Positions 35,041-48,790 are shown, counted from the first letter of the stretch. The stretch is DNA of 64,000 bases from Eucalyptus grandis (GCF_016545825.1 NC_052622.1:15557037-15621036), one strand, 5' to 3'. Numbers and translations: made by a program. The notes: a model not told the origin generated them from the sequence alone.

Positions 35041-35240
35041 CTAAGTATAATTGCAAGCAAGAAGGAGAGCAACTACTTCCGCTTCCATTGATGATTTCCA
35101 ACGTCCTTTCCTTGTCCAAGCTTGGACTACTGAATCGCTAGCCGATTGTGCCATGATACCAATGGCTCCTTTGTTATTTTTACATGCACTGTCTATATTA
35201 AATTTTAATCCTTCATCTAACGGTGGCAATCAAGAGTCTG
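35041..35240 (-). pseudogene. RNase H fragment from a LINE-type element
   Basis: Reads MPPLDEGLKFNIDSACKNN, then GAIGIMAQSASDSVVQAW, then SSMEAEVVALLLACN. This is the start of the plant LINE RNase H domain (first Asp in NIDSA, Glu in EAE). The segment is isolated; no endonuclease or reverse transcriptase lies next to it. Confidence 0.7.
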
Positions 35241-36420
35241 TCCCTTCCCCAATAGGATCGACTTCGAAACTCATCGCGACTATGTTCTCATCCCTAAACT
35301 TGTTTGAAAATTCCATGAACTTCTATAAACCAACTTAATTGCTAGGAAGAATTTGGAATAACTTGATCATGTAATATGTCATTCCTATAACACCACATTC
35401 TAGTACATAGAATCGCTACAAAGAGGGTGAAGAGTTTGCAATCGAAATCCATTCTCTGAGCAATCCGTTGTGGGTCAAAGAAGTGGTTATCATTTCCTTA
35501 AGTAAGAGAAGCTCCAAGCAGACGAGTTGATACCTCATAAACTCTATCTCCTTAAAATCTAGGCCAAAGGTGTGAATAGATGGACTGGAGTTTCTTCTAA
35601 ATTTCCACTCAACAAGCATGAAGAATTTGGGATGATACATAACCCGATTAGTTTAGCTCTACAAGGCAAGACATTAGCTGTTGTCCTCTAAAACAGCATC
35701 CTGTGCCTCTCATGTCTTCACCTTTTTCTTTTTCTTGTGTCACTTATTATCTTCAAATCAATTCTTTCAACTTCTTCAATATGTGCAATCAAACCTTTTA
35801 AAAGTGGTGTCTCAACAAAACACGAAGAATAATTCAATGAAAGAAAAAACACAATTGTTGAGGGATTTGTCGTCATCTCTTGCCACCACGATCTTCGCCT
35901 AAGGGGAAAAAAATTTACACATTGGTTACACGATTAACTGGACGTGTACTTCTAGCTCTGTATAAATCCCAATCAAATTTCACCCTTTCTAATCAATTTT
36001 ATTGTTATTATCATATTAAATGTCATCAAATAGGCCTATATAGGAGATTCCCTTATCTTGGCCTTCAACGAGGCAAGGTTCTCCAGCTGAAAAGGCCAAA
36101 CAATGTTGTAATGCTAATGAATGCTCCGGAAGACCAAGGAACTATAATTGGGCAGTAAAATCCAACATTAAGTGTGGGCCAAACATTGAATGAGTTGCTA
36201 TTGAAAGGGGCTTGAGGGTCAATCTCTTCTTCCCCATAAAGCCACAGTTTGTGTCTGTCTACTTCTACCTTCCGCAATATGTCGTCCTAGATAGAAGAAA
36301 AATCCAATAAGATCCAGTTTGCAACTTTCCTATTCTTATGGTATGCAAACCCTCACCCGTCCATTAATCAAATTTCCAAATTCGATTCGGTTCAACCCCT
36401 GGAAACATTCACCCTCTCTC

Positions 36421-36427
36421 TATATAA
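36421..36427 (+). promoter_or_regulatory. TATA box of TBL copy 2
   Basis: TATATAA lies about 120 bases before the ATG, after a CT-rich stretch. The matching site in copy 1 is ctataat. Confidence 0.55.
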
Positions 36428-36496
36428 TCTGCCCCCATTATCACTAATCTCTGTCGATATTACTCAGTTTCACACACATTTCAAGTCCCAACCAAC

Positions 36497-36499
<3 letters not shown>

Positions 36500-36543
<44 letters not shown>
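36500..36543 (+). repeat. (CT)n microsatellite in the 5' leader of TBL copy 2
   Basis: About 22 CT units run directly into the start codon (ctctcATG). The same tract has about half as many units in copy 1. Confidence 0.95.
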
Positions 36544-36545
<2 letters not shown>

Positions 36546-39527
36546 GGGTGTCTTCGGAGGTGCAGTATTCGTGGTCATTTCTCTACTTGTGAGTGACCTA
36601 GCGGTTACGACGCTGGGACATACTAATGGAAAGAGAGAAGAAACTGTCGAGGCCGGTTCCTGCGATGCCTCCGCAGGATCGTGGGTCTATGATAGTTCAT
36701 ACCCTCTCTATAACTCATCCCAGTGTCCCTTCCTACAGAAGCAGTTCAAGTGCCTTGAGAATGGCAGGCTCGACAGAGATTACCTCAAGTACAGATGGAA
36801 GCCCGCCGGCAACTGCAACTTGCCGAGGTACGTTCCCTCAATATCTCTCTCTACGCCCGTGCTCGACAACACTCAGCTTCAGACCCAATTTGCTACGACC
36901 ACGTGAATTTGTCTTGAATTTCGTTGTTCTTGTCCGCTATTAGTGATGATCATGGTTTTGGAGGTGCATAACGGAGATGCTGTTGCAGGGATTGGAACTT
37001 CTTCATAAGTTGAAAGTACCCTACTTGTATTCCAGTATTGTCAAGCGTTATTGACAAACCTGAGTCAACCTTAACGAGTACTAAACTGATGTCAAATGCT
37101 CCGTAGATAACCACACTCTCCAAAGCCACGATCTTGTTATCTTCTAACCTATAAGCCACATTCCTCAAACTCTCACCTTGGACAAGATTTCCATTTCGGA
37201 TATTTGATTCAAATTCATACTGATCGAGTCCATCTGTTTATAGTTTCATGTAAGATGCAAAGACAAATTGAAAAGAACATTTCCACAGGACTATGCATAC
37301 GATCTTAATTCGTTGTCGTTAAGCAATAGTCTTTGGAAATAGATTTAGCGATGGATTGGTACCCATTTGATTGTGATACACATCTGGCATAACATGAAGT
37401 CTCCAAGTCACCGAACGTTGTTGCTTCCAAACAAGCTCGGTCTTACAAGTCTCATGCACTTTCCCTAAATCGTTCTTGGACATTTTCAGAAGGCACTTTT
37501 TATCATGGAAAGTATTCTATGCTTGCAAGAGACAGATAACGACGAATAGAAGCCAAAATGGTCCATATCGAATCGGCCAATCTTTTTGCCTATATTCTTT
37601 CCCTCTTGCTCGTAAAGAAACAAATTCAAATCATTGGGTGCACTTCTTTAAATATAGGAAGTGTAGTTGTGAAGTTGCTTTCATATTGTCCTTTAGTAAT
37701 GTTATTTTTGTAAGTGCACCTATTCTCTTTTTGTCTCTGTCTTGCGAATGTCCAATATATAAAGTTAAGCTTTGGATTCTTAAAATTTTTTAGTCTTGGA
37801 TCAATGTGGAACGAAAAAGGAGGAAAAGCGAAGGGGTTGGATAAGAAATCTTGTATTGGGTCTCGACAGAAATACTAATCAATTCTGGGAGAATCGATTC
37901 GAAAGCGCAGCAGGTCTCCGATTTATGTGCTTATAACATATCGTCGTTCCCGATTAATGAAAGTTGCTTGGTCTAGGTTTGACGGCCGAGCCTTCTTGTT
38001 TGGATTGAGAGGGAAGAGGCTGATGTTTGTGGGGGACTCGTTAAGCTTGAATCAATGGCAATCCCTCACTTGCATGGTTCATACCGCGGTGCCCAAGGCC
38101 AAATACACTTTGACAACAGTTGCTGGGCTTTCCAACTTCTCATTCCCAGTGAGACCTCTTGCCTTGACTTGCTCTTTGCTCTTCACTCTTTGACTCGAAA
38201 AGTCAAACTAAAAGGATGAAATTGACGACTCGTCAATTGTGATATGGTTGCAGGAATATGGAGTGCAGTTGATGTTTTTCCGAGACGCGTTCCTGGTGGA
38301 CATAGTGAGCACGAGCACCGGGCGAGCTCTCAGGCTCGATTCTCTCCGGAACGCCAAGCTATGGGAGGGCGTCGACGTGTTGGTATTCAACTCGTGGCAT
38401 TGGTGGCTTCACACAGGGAGGAAACAACCGTAAGTGTCCATCTTAGCAAGCGTTACATCGACTTAGATTCCAAATAAAATCGATCACATATCAAGAATTT
38501 GTGAGAACCACACTTGATCTCATTAGAGAGCATGAGTTCTCTTATAGTTTCTGCATCATAGTGACTTCTATCTAGAGGTGATCGATGCACAGGCTCGAGC
38601 TAGATCGGGCCTAATTTGATGCCCAGGCCCTCCTATAAGAGTAATTATATATACAAACTTTTCGAAGGGGACTTTCAACTAAATTACCTTACTCAAGCAT
38701 GTCCATTGACTAATTTCTGGGCGGATTGATGTAGGTTAAGATATCTGACCATTTTAACCTCGTAGGAGCAGCAAAATCTGCGTAGCTCTACACTGGATGG
38801 TAATGGCGTGATTTGTTCAGAAATGGACATACTTATTTGATTCAGTTGGCAACAACGATGTGAAATAGAGCATTTACTTATATTAAGCATGCTTTTCCCT
38901 TATATATTTTTGCTTTTTTTCTATGTGCTTGAAACTTCGAAGCTTCTGACATTCCTTTTTTTTGAGGTAATTTAGATGGGATTATATCCAAGAAGGGAAT
39001 AAGATTTACAAAGACATGAATCGCTTGGTGGCCTACAAGAAGGCAATGAATACTTGGGCCAAATGGGTGGACTCCAGGGTGGACCCATCGAAAACTACTG
39101 TCTTCTATCAAGGAGTTTCCCCAGACCATGCAACGTAAGATCTTTAGAGTTCGAGGACATATTGTTTGCTATTTTGCTAATCTAACTCGTGATTTATCAA
39201 ATCCTGTTCAAATCAAGCAGTGCAAGTGACTGGGGTCAACCGAACGCCGACGCTTGTGTCGACCAGAAGCATCCGCTCGCTGTGCGGCGATACCCAGCCG
39301 GCCCAAACCCGGCGGAACTGGTGGTAGAGAAAGTAATAAGATCGATGACGTACCCGGTCCGTCTGCTCAACGTCACGTATCTCTCGCAGCTCCGAGTAGA
39401 TGGACATCCATCGGTGTATGGCTTGGGAGGACACAGGACCATGGATTGCAGCCACTGGTGTCTTGCTGGAGTTCCTGACACCTGGAATTTGCTCCTTTAT
39501 CAGTCTCTTGTAGCTCACAACTTTTGA
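36544..39527 (+). CDS. TBL copy 2, intact TRICHOME BIREFRINGENCE-LIKE protein (365 aa)
   Basis: A likely Golgi polysaccharide O-acetyltransferase of the TBL/PMR5 family, here close to the TBL37-43 group. Five exons join in frame: 36544-36827, 37977-38148, 38254-38429, 38976-39134 and 39221-39527 (1098 bases, 365 codons plus stop). All introns are GT-AG. The protein starts with a hydrophobic signal-anchor ([16 protein letters not shown]). The PMR5N region follows ([19 protein letters not shown], then [15 protein letters not shown]). The GDSL motif is at residues 114-117 ([11 protein letters not shown]) and the DxxH motif at 339-342 ([15 protein letters not shown]). These supply the Ser and Asp-His residues of the catalytic triad in this family. 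The length is usual, although the linker between membrane anchor and domain is short. Which polysaccharide it acts on cannot be told from sequence. The start is chosen because the reading matches copy 1 and follows the CT-rich leader. Confidence 0.9.
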
Positions 39528-40150
39528 ATCTGCACATCGCTAGAATAAGTGAACAATTCACATTCAGATTTAATTCATCATGGAAATTTGTGGTATTGGG
39601 GAAAGAAAATTCCCTATTTGTGGCCGGTTTATATTTTTTAATTTTTTGTTGGGGTGGGAGGGGTGACAAATTTGAACCTATATTAAGAGGAAGCTAGATT
39701 TATAAGAGTATAAAATAATTTGGCGATATTGCAAGTTCGTAATTAGGAAATTAAACATGGGATCGATATTTGTATCCTTAGTAGAAATTTATTATATCAC
39801 TCCAAAATCATTTACGTGAACCATTTTCAACATTTTGTGCATTGTTCATTTGTTTAAGCTAGTTTAATCAAGTCGATGCAACACGGTATATATATTGCAA
39901 ACTAACGTTTACCAATATTATATATTGCAAACTAACGGTTACCAATATTATGAGGAATTAGTAAACCAAAATAGAATTTCCTTTTTTTTTTCTGTTCAGC
40001 GGAAGTAGTTAATGCAATACATCCTAGTGAACAAAGTGATTGAATGCAATGGTACCCATATAAATTTATTTTGAAAATGAAAAAGAAATTACAAATTTCA
40101 ATGATTGTTACGCGTGGTTCGTGAAGGCTCAACATAATATAATGTGATTA
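39528..40150. other. 3' flank of TBL copy 2
   Basis: The first 350 bases match the flank of TBL copy 1 (30536-30867). Near 39885-39950 a phrase of about 30 bases (atatattgcaaactaacg then gttaccaatatta) occurs twice in tandem. No gene recognised. Confidence 0.55.
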
Positions 40151-40454
40151 GTCGACATTCCGAATGTGACATACACATGAGGCACAATTACATCATCCAC
40201 CGTGCAATCTCAATCATTGTTTAATTCCAAAACCCTCAATGCCTACTCGTCCTAATTTTGCATGATCTGATCGAGTCTCCACCCGAAACGAGTGCCACGA
40301 TTGAGAAAAGACAGGTCACCTATCGACGATCTATGGTGGCAGCGGCAGCGATCTCAACTGCATTGGCTAGATAGCCAAGAGTGCTTTGCCGGAGTCCTGA
40401 ATATTTGGAATCATCTCCTGCGCGCGCGAAGCCCATGGAGGATCTCAACCACAG
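40151..40454 (+). repeat. Upstream segment of TBL copy 3, shared with 60880-61085
   Basis: Words such as cgattgagaaaagacaggtcacc, atcgacgatct and ggctagatagccaagagtgctt recur, slightly diverged, at 60920-61030. The normal 5' part of TBL exon 1 is absent: this segment joins directly to the last 50 bases of exon 1. Confidence 0.65.
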
Positions 40455-43400
40455 GTTGCCTCAAGTACAGATGGAAGCCCGTCGGCAACTGCGACTTGCC
40501 GAGGTACGTTCTCTGCTTATCTCTCCTCTCGTGCGAGCTCGGCAGCACGCCGCTTCAAACCCGACTCGGCTATGACCACGTGAACGTTGGTGATGTCTTT
40601 GGTTTCGTTGTCCTTGTCCGTTGTTAATGACGATCATGGTTTTGGAGGTGCATAATCCAGGATGCTGTTGCAGATATTAAAACTTCTTCATAACTTAAAA
40701 GTAACCTGCTTATATTCCAGTACTGTGATGACTCTGATGAGGAATAGATATCATAGGTTTCGCGTCTATCTTATCGTCTTCTTAAACTATATGCCACATC
40801 CTTCGGACCCTCACCCCGAACAAGATTTCCATTTCTTATCTTCGATTCAATATTAAAGGTGGACAGATCCATCTAATCAAAATTTTACGTAAGATGGAAT
40901 ACAAATCAAAAGGAACATCTTCTCGAGATCATGCATACGCGCTTAATTAGGTGTCAGTGAGCTGTAGTCTTTCGAAATAGGTTGAGTTAGCGATGGATAG
41001 GGACCCATTTGATTGCGATATGGATCTCGTATTACATGAAGTCTCAAAGTCACCCAACGTTGTTGCTTCCAAACAAGCATGGCCCTTACAAAGTCTCGTG
41101 CTCTTTCCCTAAATCGTTCTTGGACACATTAAGAAGGCACTTATCATCATAGGAAGTATTCTTTGCGTGCAAGAGATTTAGTACGACGAAAAGAAGCCAT
41201 AGTGGCCCATACTGAATCGACCGATCATTTCGTCTGTTTTCTTTCCTCTTGCACGTAAAGAAACAAATTCAAATCATAGGGTGTACTTCTTTACATATAG
41301 AAATTGTAGTTGCGAAGTTGCTTTCGTATTGTCTTTTAGCGGTGGTATTTCAAAAAGTGCACCTTTTATCCTATTGTCTTTTTCAAAAATTGTAGTCGCG
41401 AAGTTGCTTTCGTAAGCTTTCGATTCTTAAAAAAGTTTACTCTTGGATTAGCGTCGGCGAAATGAAATTAAAATGAGAGAGAAATGTGAAGGGGTTGGAT
41501 AGGAATCCGGTATTTGTCCTCGACGGATAAAAGAAGTACCATTCGGTTCTCGATTAATGGATTAAACAACCCCAATAGGTCTCTGATTTATGTACCATAA
41601 CATATACAGTTGCTCCCGATTAATGAAAGTTGTTTGGTTTAGATTCAACGGTTAAGACTTCCTGTCGAGATTGAGAGGGAAGAGGCTATATTCTAGCGTG
41701 GTTCCCACCGCAGTGCTTGAGGCCAAATGCACTTTGACAAGAGCATTGATGACTCGTCAATCATGATACGTGTGGGGGAGTGCACTGCGAAAACTCGATA
41801 CCTTCTTCCAAGGAAATCACTGAGAGAGCTCAAGTCTGTACTAGTTAATATATCCAATTAGATCTACTTTCACTTAAAAGCTTAAGGCAATAAGTTACAA
41901 GCCAATTAAGATATATTAATTGCTTTACATTACATCAATTCTCTAAAGTGAGCTTTTTCTAACACAACTCACTCACACGTATATCTTAATAATACGTATG
42001 CAGGAATATGGAGTGGAGTTGATGTTCTTCCATGACATGTTCTTGGTGGACATAGCGAGCACGTGCACGGAACAAGCTCTTAGGCTCGACTTTCTCCAAA
42101 GCACCAAGATTTGGGAGGGCATTGATGCATTGGTGTTCAACTCGTGGCATTGGTGGCCTCACGTTGGGAGGAAACAACGTTTAGTCTCGATCTTGACAAG
42201 CACTGTATATACTAAAATCATGTATCAATCGTAAGAATTTGTGAGACTCATATGAAATCTCACTAGAGAGAGCACTAGTTCTTTTATAGTTTCTACGCCA
42301 AAATTACTTTTGCCTAGAGACGATCAATGCACAGGCCCAAGCCAAGTCGGTCCAAATTTGGTGCCCATGCTCTCCCCCCCCCGGGGCGCCCAGCCCGCTG
42401 CCGCTCGTAAGAGTAATTATGTGTGAGAACTTTCAAGGCAGGACTTTATAACTAAATTACCTCAATCCCGCCCAAAAGTGCCCTTGGAGGCCAGTGGGCC
42501 TCGAAGCCAAAAATCAATAGCTCTGTCCGACGCATCACCGATAAGTATGCGCAAGAACTTAACGTTGCAGTCACGGTTTTACCAAGGAGAAACTTTTCGA
42601 TGGATCAATATATGCCAAGACATTCGACCATTTTCACTTTGTAAAGAGTCCGAAGTTCAATCTTCTCGCCACTAATTCATGTTTCATGGCCACCCTTAGG
42701 AGCCGCAAAATCTGCATAGTTCTACAGTTGTAAGTTGCCGCATGACTTATGCAGAAAACCTATGTACTTGTCTGAGTTGCGCTCAACGATGCGAAATAGA
42801 GTTGATATTCTTCCAAATTAACGTGACTCCTATATATATTTCTCTTTTTTATGTTTTTGTTTATCGAAGGTTCTAATATATATATTTTTTTCTAAGGTAA
42901 TTCAGATGAGATTATATGCAAGTAGAGAATAAGACGTATAAAGATATGGATCACTTGATGGCCTACAATATGGCATTGAACACTTGAGCCAAGTAAGCAG
43001 ACTAGGCTGCGTTTGGGAAAGCTTTTGGGAAAAGCCTTTAAGGAAATGCAAATGCCTTTGGTCTAAAGGGTTTTGATGAAATGCAAAAACTGTTTGGTAA
43101 AATATAATTGAAAAGCACCTTGAAATGCAACTTTGGGGAAATGCTGTTTGGTAAACACTTATATTTGTAAAGTCCTTTAGCGAAACCAATTTAAATTTTT
43201 AATTTTATTTTTTTAAATTGAAAACAAAAATAATGACTTTTTTTTTTTTTTGCATTGAGATGTATATATAAAAGAGATATATTAACAAATTCAATGACTT
43301 TATATATATATATTTGCACTGAGATGTATATATAAAAGAGATATATTAATAAATTCATAAGTTAAAAAATACATCAAAGTGGACTTTTTCTCAATTAAAA

Positions 43401-43592
43401 AGAAAGAGTAATTTCATTATAATAAACATGATTACATATGCATCGAAGAAAGAAATAGGTTTATATTGAAAATTACAAACATCCTTAAGTATTTACTAAA
43501 CTCATTGCTATTTGATCACGTAAACGCGCCATATCATAAGATAAATTGTCATTTGAAGTACCGGCCCCCTCATTTGTATCATCAATGTCAAC

Positions 43593-44839
43593 TCAATATT
43601 CATAATTGGGATCCAAATCTGCTCTTGTAAAATGTCTATCATTGGCGGCGTTTCGTTGTATATAATTATGCAAAGTCATTGCTGCTATAACAATTTTTAA
43701 TTGCTTCTCAAATGGAAAATTTGGCATATGCTTTAGAATTTTCCACTTCTTCTTCAAGACACCAAAAGCTCGCTCAATTTCCGATCGCAGCGAGGAATGA
43801 GCACGGTTGAATACCTCTCGATAGCCTGTAGGGGCAGGACCTTGTTGAAATTCTGGCAAATGATATCTAACTTCTTTATACGGTCCCAAATAACCCGTCG
43901 GATTTGGCTATCCAACATCTACTAAATAATATTTACCTGCACAAATATAATATAAATTTAATCAACATAGACTACATTAATACATATTAATGTACAAAAA
44001 TCATTAATTAACAAACCTGGAGGAGGATGAGGAAATTGCACATCACGTCTCCCTAAAGCTTCATAGAAAATACGAGTATCATGGGCTTGGCCCTCCCAAC
44101 CAGCCCAAACATACGTGAATTCCATATTAAAATTACACACCGCTTAGATATCTTGAGTCGGTATACCTTTTCGACCAATAAAACGAATCGATCTTGTACA
44201 GGTATCATCGCTAAGATATGAGTGCCATCAATAGCTCCAATACAACCCTAAAACAAAAACGTAAATATTATTATATAATCAAAATTTGCTTTAATTCCTT
44301 CTTCATATTGTATAATAAAAACATACCTTAAAATATGGAAAAAATCTTCGATTATTTTTTATCTTCTCCGGAACATCCCTAAATTGCCAATCAGCTGGTT
44401 GGATCAAATCTTTTCCCATTTCACATACTTTATCTAATACTAAGCCAAAATATCTACTTATGGTTTCCCCAGAACGCTGAAAACGCTCTTGTGTTAACCT
44501 ATTACCTATATCATGTCCTAAAATATGAAGAAATATTCCAAGCATTTCTGTAACATCAATATTCCTAGTTCCTTTAAGACCATAACGTGTTACTAAATCA
44601 TGCATTAAATTATTAAATACAATCTTATCCATTCTAAACATTTGATAACATTTTATCGGATTAGCATCTTCGTCCATCAACTCTCCAACCCATGCATTTC
44701 CTGTATATGATGATGTCCTACAAGGTTTTTTTCTCATTGTATATTGCTTGATAAGCGATTGCGGCTTGAGTAATTTCCACAAGTTGCCAATATTCCTCGT
44801 CCTCTTTTTCATGAAATTCTCTTTCAGAGAGTCATCCAT
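43593..44839 (-). pseudogene. HARBI1-type DDE transposase, broken
   Basis: The transposase would cut and join element ends. It reads from MDDSLKENF at 44839 through the N-terminal helical region (MDKIVFNNLMHDLVTRYGLKG) to FPYFK. An intron (44248-44326, GT-AG) follows, then GCIGAIDGTHI carries the first catalytic Asp. After that the frame shifts within cgattcgttttattgg, and a TAA stop follows PTQDI. The next part reads VWAGWEGQAHDTRIF (second Asp). After a further intron or gap come YREVFNRAHSSLRSEIERAFG (catalytic Glu) and LHNYIQRN. All three DDE residues remain, but the frame is broken between the two Asp. Confidence 0.88.
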
Positions 44840-45165
44840 ATCTGTTTAAAATAACAAAACAATAAGAAAAGTGATGGGTAATCATCAATCAATGAAACAA
44901 TTATCATCCATAATATATATGCAAACTCCATCCATTCAAAAGAACACAAACTAAAAACACAAGAATAAAAAATATAATTAAAAAGAGAGTTCACAAGTAG
45001 TGCAAATCACCAATCCAAAATGAGTTTCACGTTACAACATAGATTCATATAAAAAGCTCAAACAAGTAACTAGTATCCTAGCGACGACTATTATGCTCCT
45101 CCAACTTATACTTCAGCCACTCGACTTTCTCTTCATCTTCATCCAAGTTCATAAAAATTTGCCTA

Positions 45166-46203
45166 TTATCTTTCTTTTTCGGAAAGATGAGAGAGTGCAA
45201 AGAAGAACAACTTTTTGTCTTCCTTAATCTCAGGAATGGCTTTCAATGTTTGCATAATCTCTTTGTAAGGGTCAAATTCCCTTGCAACCGATGTTGCATT
45301 GCTCCTACTTTCAACTGCTGAGCAAAGTCTGTCGATTTGCGATGCTAACTTAGCAGGCCCGGTCAATTTTCTCTCTCTCTTTCCTCGAGCTTCCTTTGTG
45401 GAACTTTGTACCGTTCTTTTATGGCTCTTACTTTGACTTGGTTGGACATTCGTTTCACCTACATTACACTCTAAAGTATCATCAATAGATCCTGCACAAT
45501 CACCAATATCAACTTGTGTGGCCTCAGGATTCTCGGTATTGCATAAACCTTGTGCAGGATTCCAAGTAATACTTCCAAAGGGCAACCGTACTGAACATTC
45601 TGTCCAACATAACTTCCATATCTGGATGTATGTCTTTCGTTCGAAAGACTTTAAGCTTAGGATTGGCCTGTTATAATAAGATATTTTCATGAGTTATATC
45701 AAAAAAGAAGAACTTATAAAAAAAAAATGTGGCAAAAAAAAGATAAAACGCCTGAATCTTTCCCTCCCATCATCACTCGCATCAATCGTTTTCTTCCTTG
45801 GATCCCATCCTAGCCCTGTTTCCTTTTGAATCAATCGTTTCCATCTTTTCCATTCTTCCTTTAGATTATCCCACTTACTCTTCATTTGATTTTTATCATA
45901 TTTTTTGCCCCTCAGCTCTTCAAACTTGGTAATTATAGCTGTCCATCCATCTCTTTTGTTGCTCGCGGGGCAATTGCCTTTTTCAATTTGTTCAATGCAC
46001 AATCGACAAAATGTTTCTACATCTTCCGGCTCCAATGAGCCTTTTCTTTTGATGAACTCGCCATCTTCCAATAGAATAAACACAAACACATTTGAAAAAT
46101 GAAAACAAATGAGATTAACTACGACCCAATTCCCTATAGATGAATGAACACATATATAGATAGAACTATGCATAGCACGAAGGTTGAGTTCGGGGATGTT
46201 CAT
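45166..46203 (-). pseudogene. Harbinger-associated Myb/SANT-like DNA-binding protein, broken
   Basis: The region around EDVETFCRLCIEQIEKGN and GKKYDKNQMKSKWDNLKEEW, ending ETGLGWDPRKKTID, is the Myb/SANT-like (Myb_DNA-bind_3) domain of the second Harbinger protein. That protein helps the transposase reach the nucleus and the DNA. A probable intron lies at about 45671-45758, with acceptor ataacag. After it the reading NPKLKVFRTKDIHPDMEV switches frame near 45600 to reach GSITWNPAQGL. The frameshift indicates decay. Confidence 0.8.
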
Positions 46204-48790
46204 TCTCCATTTTTAGCTAATTTCCTCTTTTAGATGGAAAGGATCCTTACAACTATGGATGCATTTAGTTTATCATAAGATTTCGCAAATTCACGATCTA
46301 TTGAGCACATACCTAAAAACCATATGGGTGACAGGAAAAACATTGCAAACAAGGGGCATAATCAAGGTTGTTAATTGCATTAAACAATAAAGAAGCAAAA
46401 AAGCTTCACAGCGATGGATAGACAACATAGATACCAAACCGAGACGTTAACAAGAGAATTCTGATTATGATATCTAGTGTTAAGCATGCCTTGCTCTGTC
46501 ACTGCAGCAATCTCAATGATCTCAAACACAAGTGTTCCATAAGATTCAGACTTTACAAGCAAAAACAAAGACTCCCTTAGACTAACCGAACCAACGACAC
46601 ATCAGTCGAACCCAAACAGCCCAAGAAAATGAACTCAGAGAGCAATTCTACAACTGAAAAAACTCTATGCTGCAATCTCACACCAATTGCTAGACATCAT
46701 CATATCATTGAATTCACAGAGTTACAGCTACATATTCACATGGAACAAAAGAAAGCAAAAGAGTAAAAAGGACTGACCCGCCTCAAACAAAAGAACAGAG
46801 GAGCCTGCGAAAAGATGGGAACTTTGGAGAGACCCAGAAGAAAAAAGATCCTGATTTGCCCAAAAGAGCAGCACCGGAGTTTTCCTAGAGACGTTCTCGA
46901 TCACGCCGTCCAATCTTTCTTCCACCCCTGATTTGCCCACAAGGTACCCTGCAAAGCAACCAGTCCCCGATGTGTTTTGACTCAAAATTGTTGTTACATA
47001 CTGAAAATAGAAACATGACAAGAAAGTCAATATGAAAAGCTCAACAATGTGAACAATCGAGATGGAATATCGAGAGGAGGAAAATACACCAAGAGCAAGG
47101 TAACGATCTGATTTCCAGATTTTCTTTCCTTTTTGAAGAATCATGGTAAACCAGATTCTTGGAAAATTGCTTAGTAGGAGAACCACACCCCACCCAGGGT
47201 TTAGCACTTTCGGATAAGTCAATAACACAAGAAGAGTTTTCGAACCACTATAATAACTATGTTCAAGTAGCATCATCATTCTATCACATTGTAAATATTA
47301 CTTCCGGTCCCAAAAGACAAAAAATTGCAGCTACTGTTCGAGGAAAATCCAATTACACGTGTTCACTCCTATGTAAATACCTCCAAGCAGAGAAATGTAC
47401 ATTATTGAAAATGCCTGTAAAAGGATTATCTTGAATAAGAAAGGTTCAAATGAGTGATTTGCAGACCAAACAGATGGAAAGATGCACCAAAACAGATGCA
47501 TGTAGACATCTTGTATAATGCATCAATGAGAGTTTAACAAGAAGAAACTGAAGCATGCACTCTTCTACACGACATGAATTATAGGCATATTGATATGATG
47601 TTATAAACTTCACTTCCCCAATTTGTTTTGTAGCGCTCTCTCTCTCTCTCTCTCTCTCTCTTCTCGACGAGGCGTCTTATTGTCAACGAACTTTCAAGAG
47701 CGTGCGAGAAAGTTAGCTCTTTGGGAGATCGAAAGCAGCCGTGCACTGAACAAGAAAGGCAGGTGAAATATGCAATCTTTTAATCTCATTGAGCTTTCGT
47801 TAATGGGTATTCTCTGTACGTCAGAATATATAATGCCCGTAATATAATTCCTGCAGATGAAGTGAAGATTTAGGCATGCCATGCGTATAGCTTTAACCTA
47901 ATCATTTTGTTAAATAGATTTTAACTGCACGCACAGAGTCGAATCTTAATCCCGCTCATGCGCACATTTCTCGCTCGCAAAAAGACGGCAACTGGAAAGA
48001 GGAAAGCGCGAGAAACTTGTTGTGGGTTCTTTTCGTCAGACCATAAATGGGAAGTCTTCACGCATGTTTGGGGAAAATCAATAATCGCAGAGCAAGTCCC
48101 CAAGATGATAATCGAAGGGAGGAACATAAACATGCAGGTGTGGAAAGAAAACGAGGGAGAGTGCTTGAATCAGACGCTCATTTAAAAAAAAAAAATACAG
48201 AGTGGTCCAAACCCAAAATCCTTCCCTAGTTTTCTCTGCATTTTCCCACAACACCCAAACAGAGAGCTTGCAAGCGAGCTAAAAAACACATCCGAGAAAG
48301 AAACCCAAATCGATGAACACATGAACAAGGAAAAGGGAACATGCTCGGGCACTACAAGATGAAATTCCCAACTCACCTAAAGACCAGACCTCCTGAAGTT
48401 TAGCTCCGAATGACGATTCTTGGTGCGTGCTCGTGGATTTGAGAGAGAAGAAGAAGACGTGGGTCAGGCTTGTGGATTTGAGAGAGAAGAAGAAAAGACT
48501 TGCGGGTGGGTAAGGAATGAAAGAGGAAAGCGTGTGCGTAGATCTAGGGTTTTCGAAAGGGTTAAACTTGGAATTTCGTTTAAGTTATGAGGGCAACCAT
48601 GGCAAATGAATAAAAATTCATTAACCCTCCACCAGCTTACCGAGAAAGCTGAAATGCCCAAGGCAGGGTGGGCTTTCAGCCTTCGAAATGCAGGTTTTCA
48701 ACTAAAGACACTTGCGAATGTTTTTGCCAAACACCCATTTTTAGCCCAAAGGGCTTTAGGAGCCTAAGTGGCTTACAAAAGCCAAATCCA
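46204..48790. other. Non-coding right part of the Harbinger element
   Basis: About 2.6 kb without a convincing gene. Contains a (CT)n run at about 47636-47661 and short open frames, none recognised. It probably includes the promoter side of the Myb-like gene. Confidence 0.4.

Larger units (their letters stand above)
35395..36543 (+). promoter_or_regulatory. Upstream region of TBL copy 2
   Basis: Aligns with 26691-27509 (TBL copy 1) and over a longer stretch with 60040-60830, which has no TBL gene after it. Repeated words include gaagagtttgcaat, tgagcaatccg, gaaagaaaaaacacaattgttg and ggcctatataggagattccc. It presumably holds the promoter. The short open frame at 35837-35902 recurs at 60458-60523. 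Confidence 0.65.

Noticed and set aside
35416..35640. 74-codon minus-strand frame, partly conserved at 60040-60290
   Set aside because: The second copy has stops, and the region is part of a duplicated upstream module with no recognised domain.
35837..35902. 21-codon frame MKEKTQLLRDLSSSLATTIFA repeated at 60458-60523, considered as a conserved micropeptide
   Set aside because: Most differences between the two copies change the amino acid, and the third copy near 26710 is not open. This is what duplication of non-coding DNA would give.
46728..47279. 183-codon minus-strand frame in the Harbinger element
   Set aside because: No recognisable domain; hydrophobic and Phe/Leu/Ser-rich from CT-rich sequence. 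It could not be linked to either Harbinger protein.
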